From Candidatus Manganitrophus sp. (GTDB lineage Bacteria > Nitrospirota > Nitrospiria > SBBL01 > Manganitrophaceae), in the NCBI GenBank assembly GCA_028865235.1, contig CP114561.1:62001-126000 (forward strand): DNA of 64,000 nucleotides. Direction: 5' to 3'. Shown here piece after piece: positions 7,876 to 17,202 of the stretch; the stretch's first letter is position 1, and every line of letters begins with the position of its first letter. The notes under the pieces were generated by a model. It saw only the letters and a program-made list of their open reading frames with translations. It had not been told where the DNA came from and made no database searches. The translations under genes were made by a program, and so were the position numbers.

Positions 7876-9311
7876 ATGAACAGCTATTTCACGGTCATTC
7901 AACACGAGCTGGCGCAGGCCCGGGCCAGCCGGCGCTTTTGGCTCCTGATTCTTACGGCGACGCTGCTGATCTTTTTGGCGGTGATGCAGGGGGCCTCCTC
8001 TATCAACGGCAGACCTCGGAGCGTCTGAAATTGGAGCAGTCGGCCCAGGCGGAATGGGTCTCGCAAGAGGCGAAGCGGCCGCATGTGGCGCATCACTTCG
8101 GCAAGTGGGTCGTCAAGCCGCTCTCGCCCCTCTCGATCTTTGACCGGGGGGTCGAAGACTACTTGGGACAGCAGATCGTCCTCGACGCGCACAACAGCAG
8201 CGACCCGGTCGGGAGCAACGCCGAGGAAGATCCGCTCCTGGCCCAGATCGGCGCGTTCGATCTCGCCTTCGTCACCGCCTTTCTTCTCCCGCTCATGGTG
8301 ATCTTTTTGACCTATGACGCCGTCTGCGGGGAGAAGGAACGGGGGACCCTCCGGATGGTCCTTTCTCATCCGATCTCCAGAAAATCGTTTCTTCTCGGTA
8401 AGTGGAGCGCGAACAGCCTGATCATTTTTATTGCATTTGGAATTCCCCTGTCCGCCGGCATTCTCATGATGCCGATGGTTTTCAGCGTCGATTTTCACGC
8501 CGACGATCTTCTCCGTCTTTTCGCTCTTCTCGGTGCCTCGTTGGCATATCTTCTTTTTTTCGCCTTTTGCGCGATGTGGGTTTCATCGATCACCCCCCGG
8601 CCCGCAACCGCTTTGGGATACTTGTTTGTCATCTGGGTCACGGCGGTCTTTTTTCTTCCGAAGATGTCTGTATTCATCGCGGAGCAGGTCCATCCCTTGC
8701 CCGATCCGGTTCTCCTCCACCGGGAACAAGCGCAGATTCGGGAGGCCCGGCAGGAGTGGCGGAACGTTCGCTTCAATGAAGTGGTTCAAGAGCTTCGTAA
8801 AAAATTTCCGGAGATCCCCGAAGACTTTGCCTTCAGCGCGGCAACCCAGAGTGAGCGGGCGCCGGCAGAATGGCGGGTCGATCCGACCGGCGTCATGGCG
8901 ACGGAGTCCAATGCTCAGTTGAATGAACTGCGGCGAAAGGCGATCGACAAGGTCAAAAGACAATACGAGCGGCAAGAGCGTTTGGCAATGCGCGCAGCCT
9001 TAATCTCTCCCACCACGTCATTTCTAAACGTCTCGATGGCGCTGGCCGGGACCGACCCGGCGCGCCATCAGCATTTTAAAGGGCAGGTCGATGCATTTTT
9101 CGATGAGCTCGGCTCTTTTTTCAACGACCTTTGGGCCCGGAATGTCCAGTCCTTCAACGATTGGGAAGCGGTGCCGAGATTCCAATATCAGGAGGAGCCG
9201 TCGACGGCTGTCTGGAGCCGTTTTATCGGATGGTTCTTCATCTTGACGATCTTCTGTGTCGTTGCGGCGGTCGGATCGATTTTGCAGCTCAACCGTTACG
9301 ATGTCCGATAA
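7876..9311 (+). CDS. ABC-2 type transporter permease 1 (frameshifted)
   Basis: The protein starts MNSYFTVIQHELAQARASRR with a first membrane helix (FWLLILTATLLIFLAVM). After a G5 run at 7989-7993 it continues in another frame as LLYQRQTSERLKLEQ to the stop at 9311. Read together it is about 477 residues. It has the conserved stretch LTYDAVCGEKERGTLRMVLS between helices, shared with the next gene, a big soluble loop (about 240-400) and a final helix (FIGWFFILTIFCVVAAVGSI). This is the layout of ABC-2 permeases with a large extra domain (DUF3526-like) often found next to TonB receptors. The frameshift in a homopolymer is probably a read error. Substrate unknown. Confidence 0.82.
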
Positions 9312-9324
9312 GGGGAGGATCGAA

Positions 9325-10697
9325 ATGGAAAAGGAATCGACGTTCGGATCGCTGCTTCGGCATGAAGTTGACCTGTATCGTTCCAATCCGGCCCGTCTTC
9401 TGATCACCGGTCTCATGATGATCATCGTGATCCTCGCCCTCTACCGGGGCGGGGCGATCTTCCATCACCGGGCCGAAAGCATCCACGAAGCGCAGGCCGC
9501 CGCAGAGGGGGAATGGGCGAAATTTAAACCGGAGCAATGGTTGAACGCGGGGGTCGGCTCGGGAAAGTGGATCTATCAGCCCCTCTCCCGTCGAGCATGT
9601 TGATGGATGGAATCTCCCGGAATCAAACAGCGGGACTCCGCGTCCGGGTCGGATTGGCCCCGGCCCACCGGACCGAGCTGACCGACGGACAACAGGCCTG
9701 GAACCCGCAGGTCAGCCGATTCGGATCGCTCGATCTCGGATTCGTCTTGACCGTTCTGGCCCCCCTCTGGGTGATCCTGCTGACCTTTGACGCCGTCTCG
9801 GGGGAAAAGGAGCGGGGAACGCTCCGGCTGCTTTTCAGCTACCCGGTCGACCGGAAAAGCTATCTAAATGCGAAGGCGTTCGGACTGCTCATCTGGGTCG
9901 TGGTGCCGATCTCGATCGCCTTTTTCATCGGGTTTCTCGTCAACGGCTTCAGCGGGCATTTTCAGAATGGATTCATCCATCCTATGCGCCTGATCTTATT
10001 CGCTTCCGCCGGTTTTCTCTATCTGGCGTTCTGGGGGATGGCCGGTCTCTGGGCCTCCGCTCGCAGCACCGATTCCCGGCGAAGCCTGATGCTGCTCCTT
10101 CTGGTCTGGGTGGTTTTCACATTTTTTATTCCGCGAATCGCGATGATCGTAGGGGACCAACTTCATCCCAGGGCGACGAAGATGGAGATCGATATCGCGA
10201 AGCGGGCCCTCCTGGCCGAGGGGCGAAGAATCCTCGATGAAGATCATCACGGCAAACCGCCCGCCTCCTGGATGGAGGAGCGGGTGTTGGTTGCCGGAAA
10301 GATTCTTCCCAAGGAGGCTGAGATCGACCGGGCCTTCGCGATGGAACGGGAGGCGGCGCATCGAACCAAAACCGGCCTGGCGAGCCTCTCCCCAATGGCG
10401 GTCACGAGCTTCGCGCTGATGGACTTGGCCGGGACGGGGGAGCGGCGATACCGGCATTTTATCAACCAGGTCGAATCGTACCGGCATCAATTTTCGGGAT
10501 ATTACGCCTCGGTCGCGCGACAGGAGCCGAAAGAGGTCAAAGTGATCTTCGCGGGAATCCCCGGTTTTCAATATCGGGAAGAGTCTCTCACCGAAGTGGT
10601 CGGCCGGACCTGGCCCAAGATGTTCTGGCTGGCGCTTCTGGCGGTTGCAGCTTATGCCGCCGCCGTTCGGGGGATCCGCCGGTACGATCTACGTTAA
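9325..10697 (+). CDS. ABC-2 type transporter permease 2 (frameshifted)
   Basis: A paralogue of the preceding gene and probably its heterodimer partner. The ATG at 9325 follows AGGGGAGGATC. The first frame runs MEKESTFGSLLRHEVDLYRS, a helix (LLITGLMMIIVILALYRGG), then IYQPLS. Near 9588-9597 the frame changes and continues SSMLMDGISRNQ to 10697. The shared signature LLTFDAVSGEKERGTLRLLF is present, as are several membrane helices (FVLTVLAPLWVILL, LLIWVVVPISIAFFIGFLV, LMLLLLVWVVFTFFI) and a large soluble insert with the conserved ALMDLAGTGERRYRHF. About 457 residues when repaired. It forms an operon with the ATPase at 10748. Confidence 0.82.
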
Positions 10698-10747
10698 TTT
10701 TTTTACCTTCGTCGGAATGTAAGGACCATGACGATCAGGAGGAAGGC

Positions 10748-11518
10748 ATGTTAGAGACACACGATTTAGCGAAAATCTATGAGGACGGAAATGTCGGCTT
10801 ACATGGCCTGAATATTCGGGTGCAGCCGGGAGAGCTCTATGCCCTTCTGGGGGCTAACGGGGCCGGAAAGAGCACCACGATCAATCTCCTGCTCGGGTTC
10901 ATTCAGCCGTCGCGGGGAACGGCGAAGATCAACGGCCTCGACGTGGTGGCGCAGCCGGTGGAGACCAAACGACATATAGGCTACATCCCGGAGCAGGTGG
11001 CTCTTTATGGCGATCTGGATGCCCGAACCAACCTCCGCTACTTCGGCCGGCTGGCCGGGCGGAATCCATCGCTCGAAGAATGCGACCAATTGTTGGAAGC
11101 GGTCGGTTTTCCGAAAGAGGCGGTCTCCCGGAAAGCGCGCTATCTGAGCAAGGGGATGCGGCAGAAGGTGGCGATCGCGGCGATCAAAATGAAGGGGGCG
11201 AAGCTTCTGTTGTTGGACGAGCCGACGAGCGGGCTGGATCCCCGGGCGGCGTCGGAGTTCTTCCGGCTCCTCTCCCAGCTTCGCGCGGAGGGGAGAGCGA
11301 TCCTGATGGCGACCCATGACCTGCTTCGAATGCATCAATTGGCCGATCGGGTGGGGATCATGAAGTCGGGAAAATTGGTGACCGAATTGACCCGCGGGGA
11401 GCTCGACCAGCTCGACCTCGAACAGGTCTATTTAAGCTACATGGAAAGAGAAGAGGATGAAGACCACAGGCAACAATTACAAAAGGAGGTATCAAGTAAT
11501 GCAACAGGAACCAATTAA
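10748..11518 (+). CDS. ABC transporter ATPase (ABC-2 system)
   Basis: 256 residues with all nucleotide-binding motifs: Walker A GANGAGKST (about 35-43), Q-loop at IGYIPEQVALYGDL, signature LSKGMRQKV (variant of LSGGQ), Walker B KLLLLDEPTSGLD and the H-switch MATHD. The single-domain layout and LSKGMRQ signature fit the NosF/CcmA-like branch that pairs with ABC-2 permeases, here the two genes just upstream. AGGAGGAAGGC precedes the ATG. Its 3' end overlaps the start of the receptor gene by 20 bases, tying transporter and receptor into one operon. Confidence 0.9.
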   Translation: MLETHDLAKIYEDGNVGLHGLNIRVQPGELYALLGANGAGKSTTINLLLGFIQPSRGTAKINGLDVVAQPVETKRHIGYIPEQVALYGDLDARTNLRYFGRLAGRNPSLEECDQLLEAVGFPKEAVSRKARYLSKGMRQKVAIAAIKMKGAKLLLLDEPTSGLDPRAASEFFRLLSQLRAEGRAILMATHDLLRMHQLADRVGIMKSGKLVTELTRGELDQLDLEQVYLSYMEREEDEDHRQQLQKEVSSNATGTN

Positions 11519-13855
11519 AGGTCGGATCGCGTCCGTCCGAGTTCTATCGTTATTATTTTGGCTGATTGCATCGCCGGGGTTGGCTCAGGAAGAAGAGCCG
11601 ATCACAACAGAGACGGAAGAGACGACGGCAGGGGGGGAAGAGAGCAAGGGGGTGGAAGAAGAGACCCGTCGGATCGAATTTGATGAAGAGATGACGGTCA
11701 CGGCAACGCGGACCGAAGAAAAGTTGAAAAAGCGCCGGCGAGCACCTCCGTGGTGACCGACAAAGAGATTGAAAAAATGCATGCGCCGACGTTGGATGAG
11801 GCGCTTCGGCGGGAGGTCGGGGTTTCGGTTTTGAAGTTCCGCGGACCGGTCGACAACCATACCATGACGATTATGCGCGGCTTTCAGGGACAACAGCGGG
11901 TGCTGTTAATGCTCGACGGAATTCCCTTAAACAGCGTGATCACCGGAGGAATCCCCTGGAGCGAAATGCCGGTCGATGAGATCGAACGGATCGAGGTGGT
12001 CCGCGGCCCTTACTCCGCGCTTTATGGAGGGTACGCCCTCGGCGGCGTGATCAACAGCATCATGAAGACGCCGGACAAAGAGATCGCCGAAGCTCGGATG
12101 GGTTATGGGTCGTATGGCACCGGCAACGCCCATCTTCAATACGGAAACCGTGTCTTCAACGATCGGCTGAGTTTTATCATCGGGCTGGACCGGTGGTGGA
12201 CCGACGGCTACGTCGTTTCGACCGTCGAGCGTCCCCGAGGAAACACGCCGGCGAACGGAACCGAAACAGTCGTGACCGGCTTCAGACGGACCACCGATGT
12301 CACCGGAGCGCCCTTGTACACCGTGGGAGACGGCGGAAAACAGGTATTTAATCGGGATTATTATACCGGGAAGCTGAGCTTCGATTTAACGTCGCATTCA
12401 AATCTTTCTTTAACTGCGCTTTATGGCGAGTGGACGCTTGATCAGCCGACATACAATACCTATCTGCGCGATGCGAACGGGTTTCCAGTGATCAGCGGGA
12501 CCCTGAATATCGAGGGAAATCGGGTAACCCTTTCCGAACGGAATTTCTTTCCGATCACACGGGAGGATGAGGCCAGCCTCTACGCCCTTCAATACAGTCT
12601 CGAAGTTACCCCGGCGATCTCGGTCAAGGCCAACCTCGGGTATCAATCGCAGTTCAATCGAGAAACCGAGTTTCGCGACGTTCCAACGAATTTTCTCGTA
12701 GGACTCGGTTTTCCGACCGGAACGACGGCCGCCTGGACAACGCGTGATCGCGATTCAAATGCCATCCATGGCGAGCTGTTGAGCAACATGCAGCTCGGGG
12801 AGCGCAATTTGCTGACGATCGGCGTGCTCTATCAGACGGCGAAGGGGGATCAGCGGATTCCGGTCCTCCGTGATCGACGGGTTCCCGAAGCCCTCGGGAT
12901 TGCCAGCAAAAGCGGCGGAGAACAGCAGACCCAGGCAATTTATTTGCAAGACCAGCTTAGGGTCTTGGATAATCTGACGGTTTACCTGGGAGGCCGATAC
13001 GACCGATGGGAAAATACCGACGGCTTCCAGGAGGTGGTGGAAACGACCGGCTTTACGAGCAGGCGGTTTGAGGATCGAAGCCAAAATTCCTTCAATCCGA
13101 AGGTCTCGGTTGTCTATTCTCCGTTTACTTCAACGAACCTCCGCGCGTCGGTCGGAACCGCTTTCCGTCCGCCGACACTCGATGATCTCTACGTCAATTC
13201 GGTTCACGGAACATCGCGAACGATCGGAAATCCCGAGCTCGATCCGGAGGAGGTTTTCGCATGGGAGGTCGGGTTTGTTCAGGATCTTCCGACAGGGACC
13301 CGGATCGGCGCAACCTATTTTGTGAACGAGATAGAAGACATGATCTTCCGCCGCACCATCGGGGTCGATCCGATTGATCCTGCGATACAGGTTCGGCAGC
13401 TTGAAAACGCCGATGAAGCCGAAACCAAAGGGATCGAAGTCGATCTGACGCAGCGGATCACTTCCTACCTCGGTCTTTTTGCGAACTACACCCGGATGGA
13501 TGCTGAGATCACAAGTTACCCCGCCAATGCGGCGCTGGAAGGAAATACCATTCCGCTGGTTCCGGAGTACATCTATAACATCGGTTTGGACCTGACCGCC
13601 GGATCGTTCATCGGCTCACTGGTTTACCAGGGGGTGGGGGATGCGTTTGCCCGCGACGACAATACCGACATAGTCAACGGGGTCCGCGGAGGGCACGATC
13701 CTTATAAGGTCCTCGATGCCAAGGTCATTTACAACGGTTGGGAAAAGGTGTCGACCTCCTTGGCGGTCAACAACATTCTCGACAAGGAGTATTTTCAGAG
13801 CTTCGGTCGGTTTCCCGGCCGGACCTGGTTCGGGGAGTTGATTGTCCATTTCTGA
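11499..13855 (+). CDS. TonB-dependent outer-membrane receptor (one frameshift)
   Basis: AAGGAGGT sits 8 bases ahead of the ATG at 11499. A signal peptide (VRVLSLLFWLIASPGLAQ) is followed by a Glu-rich linker and a TonB-box/plug start MTVTATRTEEKLK. An A5 run at about 11727-11731 has lost a base; beyond it the protein continues APASTSVVTDKEIEKMHAPT to 13855. The plug has RGFQGQQRVLLMLDGIP and IERIEVVRGPYSALYGGYAL; the barrel ends GRTWFGELIVHF with terminal Phe. About 785 residues. It overlaps the ABC-2 ATPase gene, so the receptor and ABC-2 exporter/importer act on the same system. Ligand not readable. Confidence 0.88.
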
Positions 13856-13907
13856 GAAAAGAATGTGGTGGGGCTGATCTCTTGTCTGGTGAAAGGATAA
13901 GCGGTCG

Positions 13908-13946
13908 AAAAAAAGAGGGAGACCCGGTTGCCGCCGGGTCTCCCTC
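13908..13946 (-). terminator. Intrinsic terminator of the minus-strand His-rich gene
   Basis: Read on the minus strand, GAGGGAGACCCGG-cggca-CCGGGTCTCCCTC is a near-perfect 13-bp stem followed by TTTTTTT. It lies 11 bases after the stop of the His-rich gene and also sits between it and the converging receptor gene, where it may work for both strands. Confidence 0.85.
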
Positions 13947-13956
13947 GGGTCCGTTC

Positions 13957-14127
13957 TTAGTGTTTGTGGTGGAGTTCGTTGTGGTCATGCGCATGGCTGT
14001 GCGCCATCGGTTGGTGCTCGTGATCGTGTGAATGCTCACCCTTTTCCTGATCATGCTTGTGATGTTCATCGGGACGATGGGGGTGATTGTGTTTCAACGC
14101 AGCATGTTGATGGGATTGATCCTGCAT
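13957..14127 (-). CDS. His-rich mini-protein (56 residues, 19 His)
   Basis: A 56-residue gene with an excellent start: AAGGAGGATCAC then ATG on the minus strand, and a strong terminator right after the stop. The peptide begins MQDQSHQHAALKHNHPHRPD and continues EKGEHSHDHEHQP, MAHSHAHDHNELHHKH; 19 of 56 residues are His and there is no Cys, signal peptide or membrane segment. It resembles the protein encoded at 3676-3910 (shared GEHSH-D/E-H blocks). Likely role: cytoplasmic Ni/Co/Zn binding or storage (inference from composition and from nearby NikR-linked importer genes). It is oppositely oriented to the flanking receptor genes and so is independently expressed. Confidence 0.8.
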   Translation of the reverse strand: MQDQSHQHAALKHNHPHRPDEHHKHDQEKGEHSHDHEHQPMAHSHAHDHNELHHKH

Positions 14128-14181
14128 GTGATCCTCCTTATACGAAGTGTGGGTGATCGTTTCTGTCGAACCGGCTTTTTT

Positions 14182-14200
14182 GTCGCGAGGCGACTTTTTT
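14182..14200 (+). terminator. Short hairpin with U-tract
   Basis: GTCGC-gag-GCGAC followed by TTTTTT, and preceded by TTTTTT, so it could end transcripts from either side. It lies between the minus-strand His-rich gene and the broken CxxC gene; for the plus strand it could be a leader attenuator. Confidence 0.45.
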
Positions 14201-14314
14201 GCCTTGGTTGATATTTTACCATCTCACCCCGATTATTACCAGGGGTAGAACGGGATCATAAAGTTAAACATCCAGTTCGTACAAGTGTGCTGCTGAAATA
14301 GGCGGGTGTCGCGC

Positions 14315-14577
14315 ATGAATGGTGCTATTGATCCGGAAGATCCGAAACATCTCTCCACAGGGACGATGTCCCTTCTGCAGATATCGAATCTATATTGAGG
14401 AGGAAGGGGGCGCCGTTGTGATCAAGGCGGCCATCATCAAGGCTTTCCTAAAGGAGGGGGAGGGTCTGCGCCAAATGTCCGAAATGTAAGAACTGGCTGA
14501 TCGTCCCACTACAGTATCGATTCGGGGGAAGGAGCCGGGGGGTGAGGCCGCTTCGTGACTTGTGGCGGATGATTTAA
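14315..14577 (+). pseudogene. Frameshifted copy of the small CxxC protein
   Basis: Starting at ATG 14315 (MNGAIDPEDPKHLS), then in a shifted frame QGRCPFCRYRIYIEEEGGAV and VIKAAIIKA, then after a second shift VCAKCPKCKNWLIVPLQYRF to the TAA at 14575-14577. This matches the intact 77-residue CxxC protein at 6160-6393 nearly residue for residue, including both CxxC pairs. At least two indels are needed (near 14360 and in the G-rich run near 14455-14465). Because both halves remain well conserved, this may be a sequencing artefact of a live gene rather than decay. Like the intact copy it sits just before an element A. Confidence 0.75.
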
Positions 14578-14664
14578 ACCATTGAAAGGAAAAGGAGACG
14601 GTTCTTAGCTTTCCGGCGCATCGCGCCGTTGATGAAGGATCTTTTGATCCGAATTTTTAGAAAA

Positions 14665-14734
14665 GGCAAAGAAGTCTTTTAAGACAAAAAAGCCGCAACG
14701 AGAGGTAGCTCTATTCCTCTGTTGCGGCTTTTTT
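14665..14734 (+). promoter_or_regulatory. Element A, copy 2
   Basis: GGCAAAGAAGTC-tttta-AGACAAAAAAGCCGC followed by a terminator in which GCCGCAAC pairs with GTTGCGGC around AGAGG/CCTCT, then TTTTTT. It is almost identical to copy 1 up to the terminator loop; the loop itself has drifted but its stem is kept, which points to selection on structure. It is followed directly by element B copy 2 and then the third receptor gene. Confidence 0.7.
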
Positions 14735-14766
14735 GTGGCATCGGAGGAAAAAAAAGTGAAAGGCCG

Positions 14767-14845
14767 GCGGCCCCGGAGAAGCGGGTTTCTTTCTCTCCCG
14801 ACCTAAGGCGGGAGGGGGACCTCCACCCGTTCTCTCCGGGGCCGC
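14767..14845 (+). promoter_or_regulatory. Element B, copy 2: nested hairpin before third receptor
   Basis: GCGGCCCCGGAGA pairs with TCTCCGGGGCCGC (13 bp), continued by GCGGGT/ACCCG, around an inner CTCCCG/CGGGAG hairpin. The 3' internal loop is GGGGGACCTCCACCC; its ACCTCC could pair with the AAGGAGG site of the receptor (14904-14910), which would be a simple way to control translation (inference). Confidence 0.6.
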
Positions 14846-14914
14846 TCTAAGAGCACCGATCCTGGAGGAGGTAGGTGTATTGAAACGACAACCAAACACA
14901 TATAAGGAGGGTTC

Positions 14915-17021
14915 GTGAATACGAAATATTTCTGGAATGGGGTCCGCGCGGGAATGCTGGTAATGATGTTGAGCGGGGGAGCGTTTGCTCAGGATACGGC
15001 AAGAAACCGAGACGACCATGGAATCGGATACGGGAGCGTCCATGGATACAACGGGGGACGGATCGGCGAAGAAAGGGGAGGTCGATCTCGGAAACGTGGT
15101 GATCTCCGAGGAGGAAACACCGGTCGCCGATCTTCCGGCTTCCGTGTCGGTCATCGAAGGGGAAGAGCTGGAGCGGGTTCCGTTTAAGAAAGGGATCGAC
15201 ATTCTCCGCGCGGTGCCGAATCTTTTGGCCACCGACTATAACCAAGGCGGGGTTCCCGGGGAGTTCGTTCTTCGCGGATTCTCCGGAGGGCACGGCAACG
15301 TCGCCGCCGTGTTCGTCGATGGGGCGCCGCTTAACGAGTCGAATTCCCACGCCGACGGCATCGCCGATTTTAACATCATCATTCCGGAAGAGATCGAACG
15401 GATCGAGGTGATCCGAGGGCCCTTCTCCGCGTTATATGGAAACTACGCGCGGGGCGGGGCATTAATATCATTACAAAGAAAAAGGTCAATGAGAACACCA
15501 CCAATTTATCGTTGGGATACTGGGATTCCGAGCGGGGAGTCTTGACTCTCGGCCGCTCTTACGAACGTTTCAGCCAATATTATGCGCTCGAATATTACAA
15601 GACCAACGGCTACCGGGATCACTCCGACCTTCAACGGGGAAATCTCTCGGCCAAGTGGGTTTTTGACCTGACGGAGCGGTCGAGCCTCCGGTTGGGGTCC
15701 GGTCTTATTCCACCGCTTGGGACGGCCCGGGCTATCTCCCGCAGACCCTTTGGGACGCCGGTCGATATACCGAAAGCAATGCGCCGGACGACGGCGGGAG
15801 GAAAGAACGGCAGGAGATCAACGCGAACTATGACTACAAAATCGGTCTCAACGACCAGATCGGGATCACCATTTTTCATTACGAAAGCAATCTGACCCGT
15901 TTCGCCAATATCGCGGCGGCGCCGCTCGGGGGAGAAGAGAACAACGTCTTGACCGGCCGACTGGCGAAGGTGCTCTATAGCAAGCGGGGGAGCTATCTCA
16001 CCCAGGAGGATTGGCTTCTGCTCGGATTCGATTTTCAGCAAGAGATCGGCGACGCCCGTCAGTGGAGCGTCGCCCAGGGACGGGTCCGGCAGACTCAAAA
16101 TCGGGACTTCGAGTTCGTTCAGAACAACTATGCCGTTTTTGCTCAGGCGGAGACGCGGCCGGTGTCGCCGTTGAAGGTAACGCTGGGACTCCGGTACGAC
16201 ATGTTCGACGGAGAGGTCGATTTCGCGATCGCCCCCAACGCGCAAACCCCGGTCGGGGAGTATGACAATGATCTTAAAATTTTCAGCCCCAAGGGAGGTA
16301 TCCTCTACACCGTGACCCCCGGCTTCGACCTCTTCGCCAATGCGGGGACCGGCTTTTTCCTCCCGAGCGGCTTCAATAAATTCGTCGATCCCAATCTTCG
16401 GGAAGCGCGGTTGGTTTCTTATGAAATCGGAACCCGGTTTCAGCCGGTCCCCAGGGTCCAGGGATCGCTCGCCTATTACATCATCGACACCGAAGACGAC
16501 ATCGTGACCCGTTTCGACCAGACCCTCAACCAAAACGTCCTGGAGAATACCGGAGAAAGCCGAAGGCAGGGGATAGAGTTAGACACTCAAATCGGCATCA
16601 CGGAGGAACTCTTCTTCTTCGGCGCCGCGTCTCTGATCAAAGCGGAGTATGAGGATTTTGTGACCGGGGGAAGCGCCACCACCGACCCGAGCGATTTTTC
16701 CGGAAACCGGATCCAGGGGATTCCCAGGTATATTTTCCAAACCGGTTTTGATTATCTCTCGCAGATGGGGATCGGAAGCCGAATCACCGTCCGGGGGACC
16801 GGGGAGCGCGAGCTCGACGCCGCGAACACCCTTTCCTATCCCGGTTATACCGTCGCCGACGCCGAGGTCTATTATCGCACGAACGGATATACCTTCGGGA
16901 TCAAGGCCAACAACGTCTTCGACCGCAATTTCGCCGAGTTCATCACCGTTTCGGGGGAGAGAAGCGTTATGCGGTCGCCGACGGCTTTAACATCATCGGA
17001 TCGTTCAGGGCGGAATTTTAA
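14915..17021 (+). CDS. TonB-dependent outer-membrane receptor (at least four frameshifts)
   Basis: The GTG at 14915 follows AAGGAGG. The signal peptide reads MNTKYFWNGVRAGMLVMMLS and GGAFAQ. The protein then needs shifts near 15000, 15463, 15703 and 16963. Pieces in order: GEVDLGNVVISEEETPVADL (TonB box and plug), ERIEVIRGPFSALYGNYARG, NIITKKKVNENTTNLSLGYW, YSTAWDGPGYLPQTLWDAGR, a long intact barrel section from 15949, and the end KRYAVADGFNIIGSFRAEF with terminal Phe at 17019. About 700 residues when repaired. Every piece is well conserved, so errors in the sequence are likelier than decay. It is preceded by elements A and B and followed by an Opp/Nik-type importer behind its own element B, suggesting one uptake route from outer to inner membrane. 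Confidence 0.82.
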
Positions 17022-17075
17022 AAAAATGCTCGTTTCCTCTTTACGATCCTGCACATTGTAGAGAGGATGTAGCGA

Positions 17076-17150
17076 GCGGTCCCCGGGGAGAGGGTCTGCC
17101 CCCTCTCGCCTTCCCGAGAGGCGCCCTCCACCAGTCTCCCTGGGGACCGC
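17076..17150 (+). promoter_or_regulatory. Element B, copy 3: nested hairpin before importer binding protein
   Basis: GCGGTCCCC-g-GGGAGA pairs with TCTCCC-t-GGGGACCGC; the inner hairpin is CCTCTCG-ccttcc-CGAGAGG, and the 3' internal loop is GCGCCCTCCACCAG. It lies 52 bases before the ATG of the binding-protein gene at 17203. No element A precedes this copy, so it may be an internal control point within a receptor-importer transcript. Confidence 0.6.
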
Positions 17151-17202
17151 TTTGCGTCTGTCGTCGCGCTTATATTGATTTTGCAATATTGGGGGAAGAA
17201 AA

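Noticed and set aside
13966..14069. Thr/Asn-rich minus-strand frame overlapping the His-rich gene
   Set aside because: It is a shifted reading of CAC/CAT-rich DNA; the His-rich frame has the ribosome-binding site and terminator.
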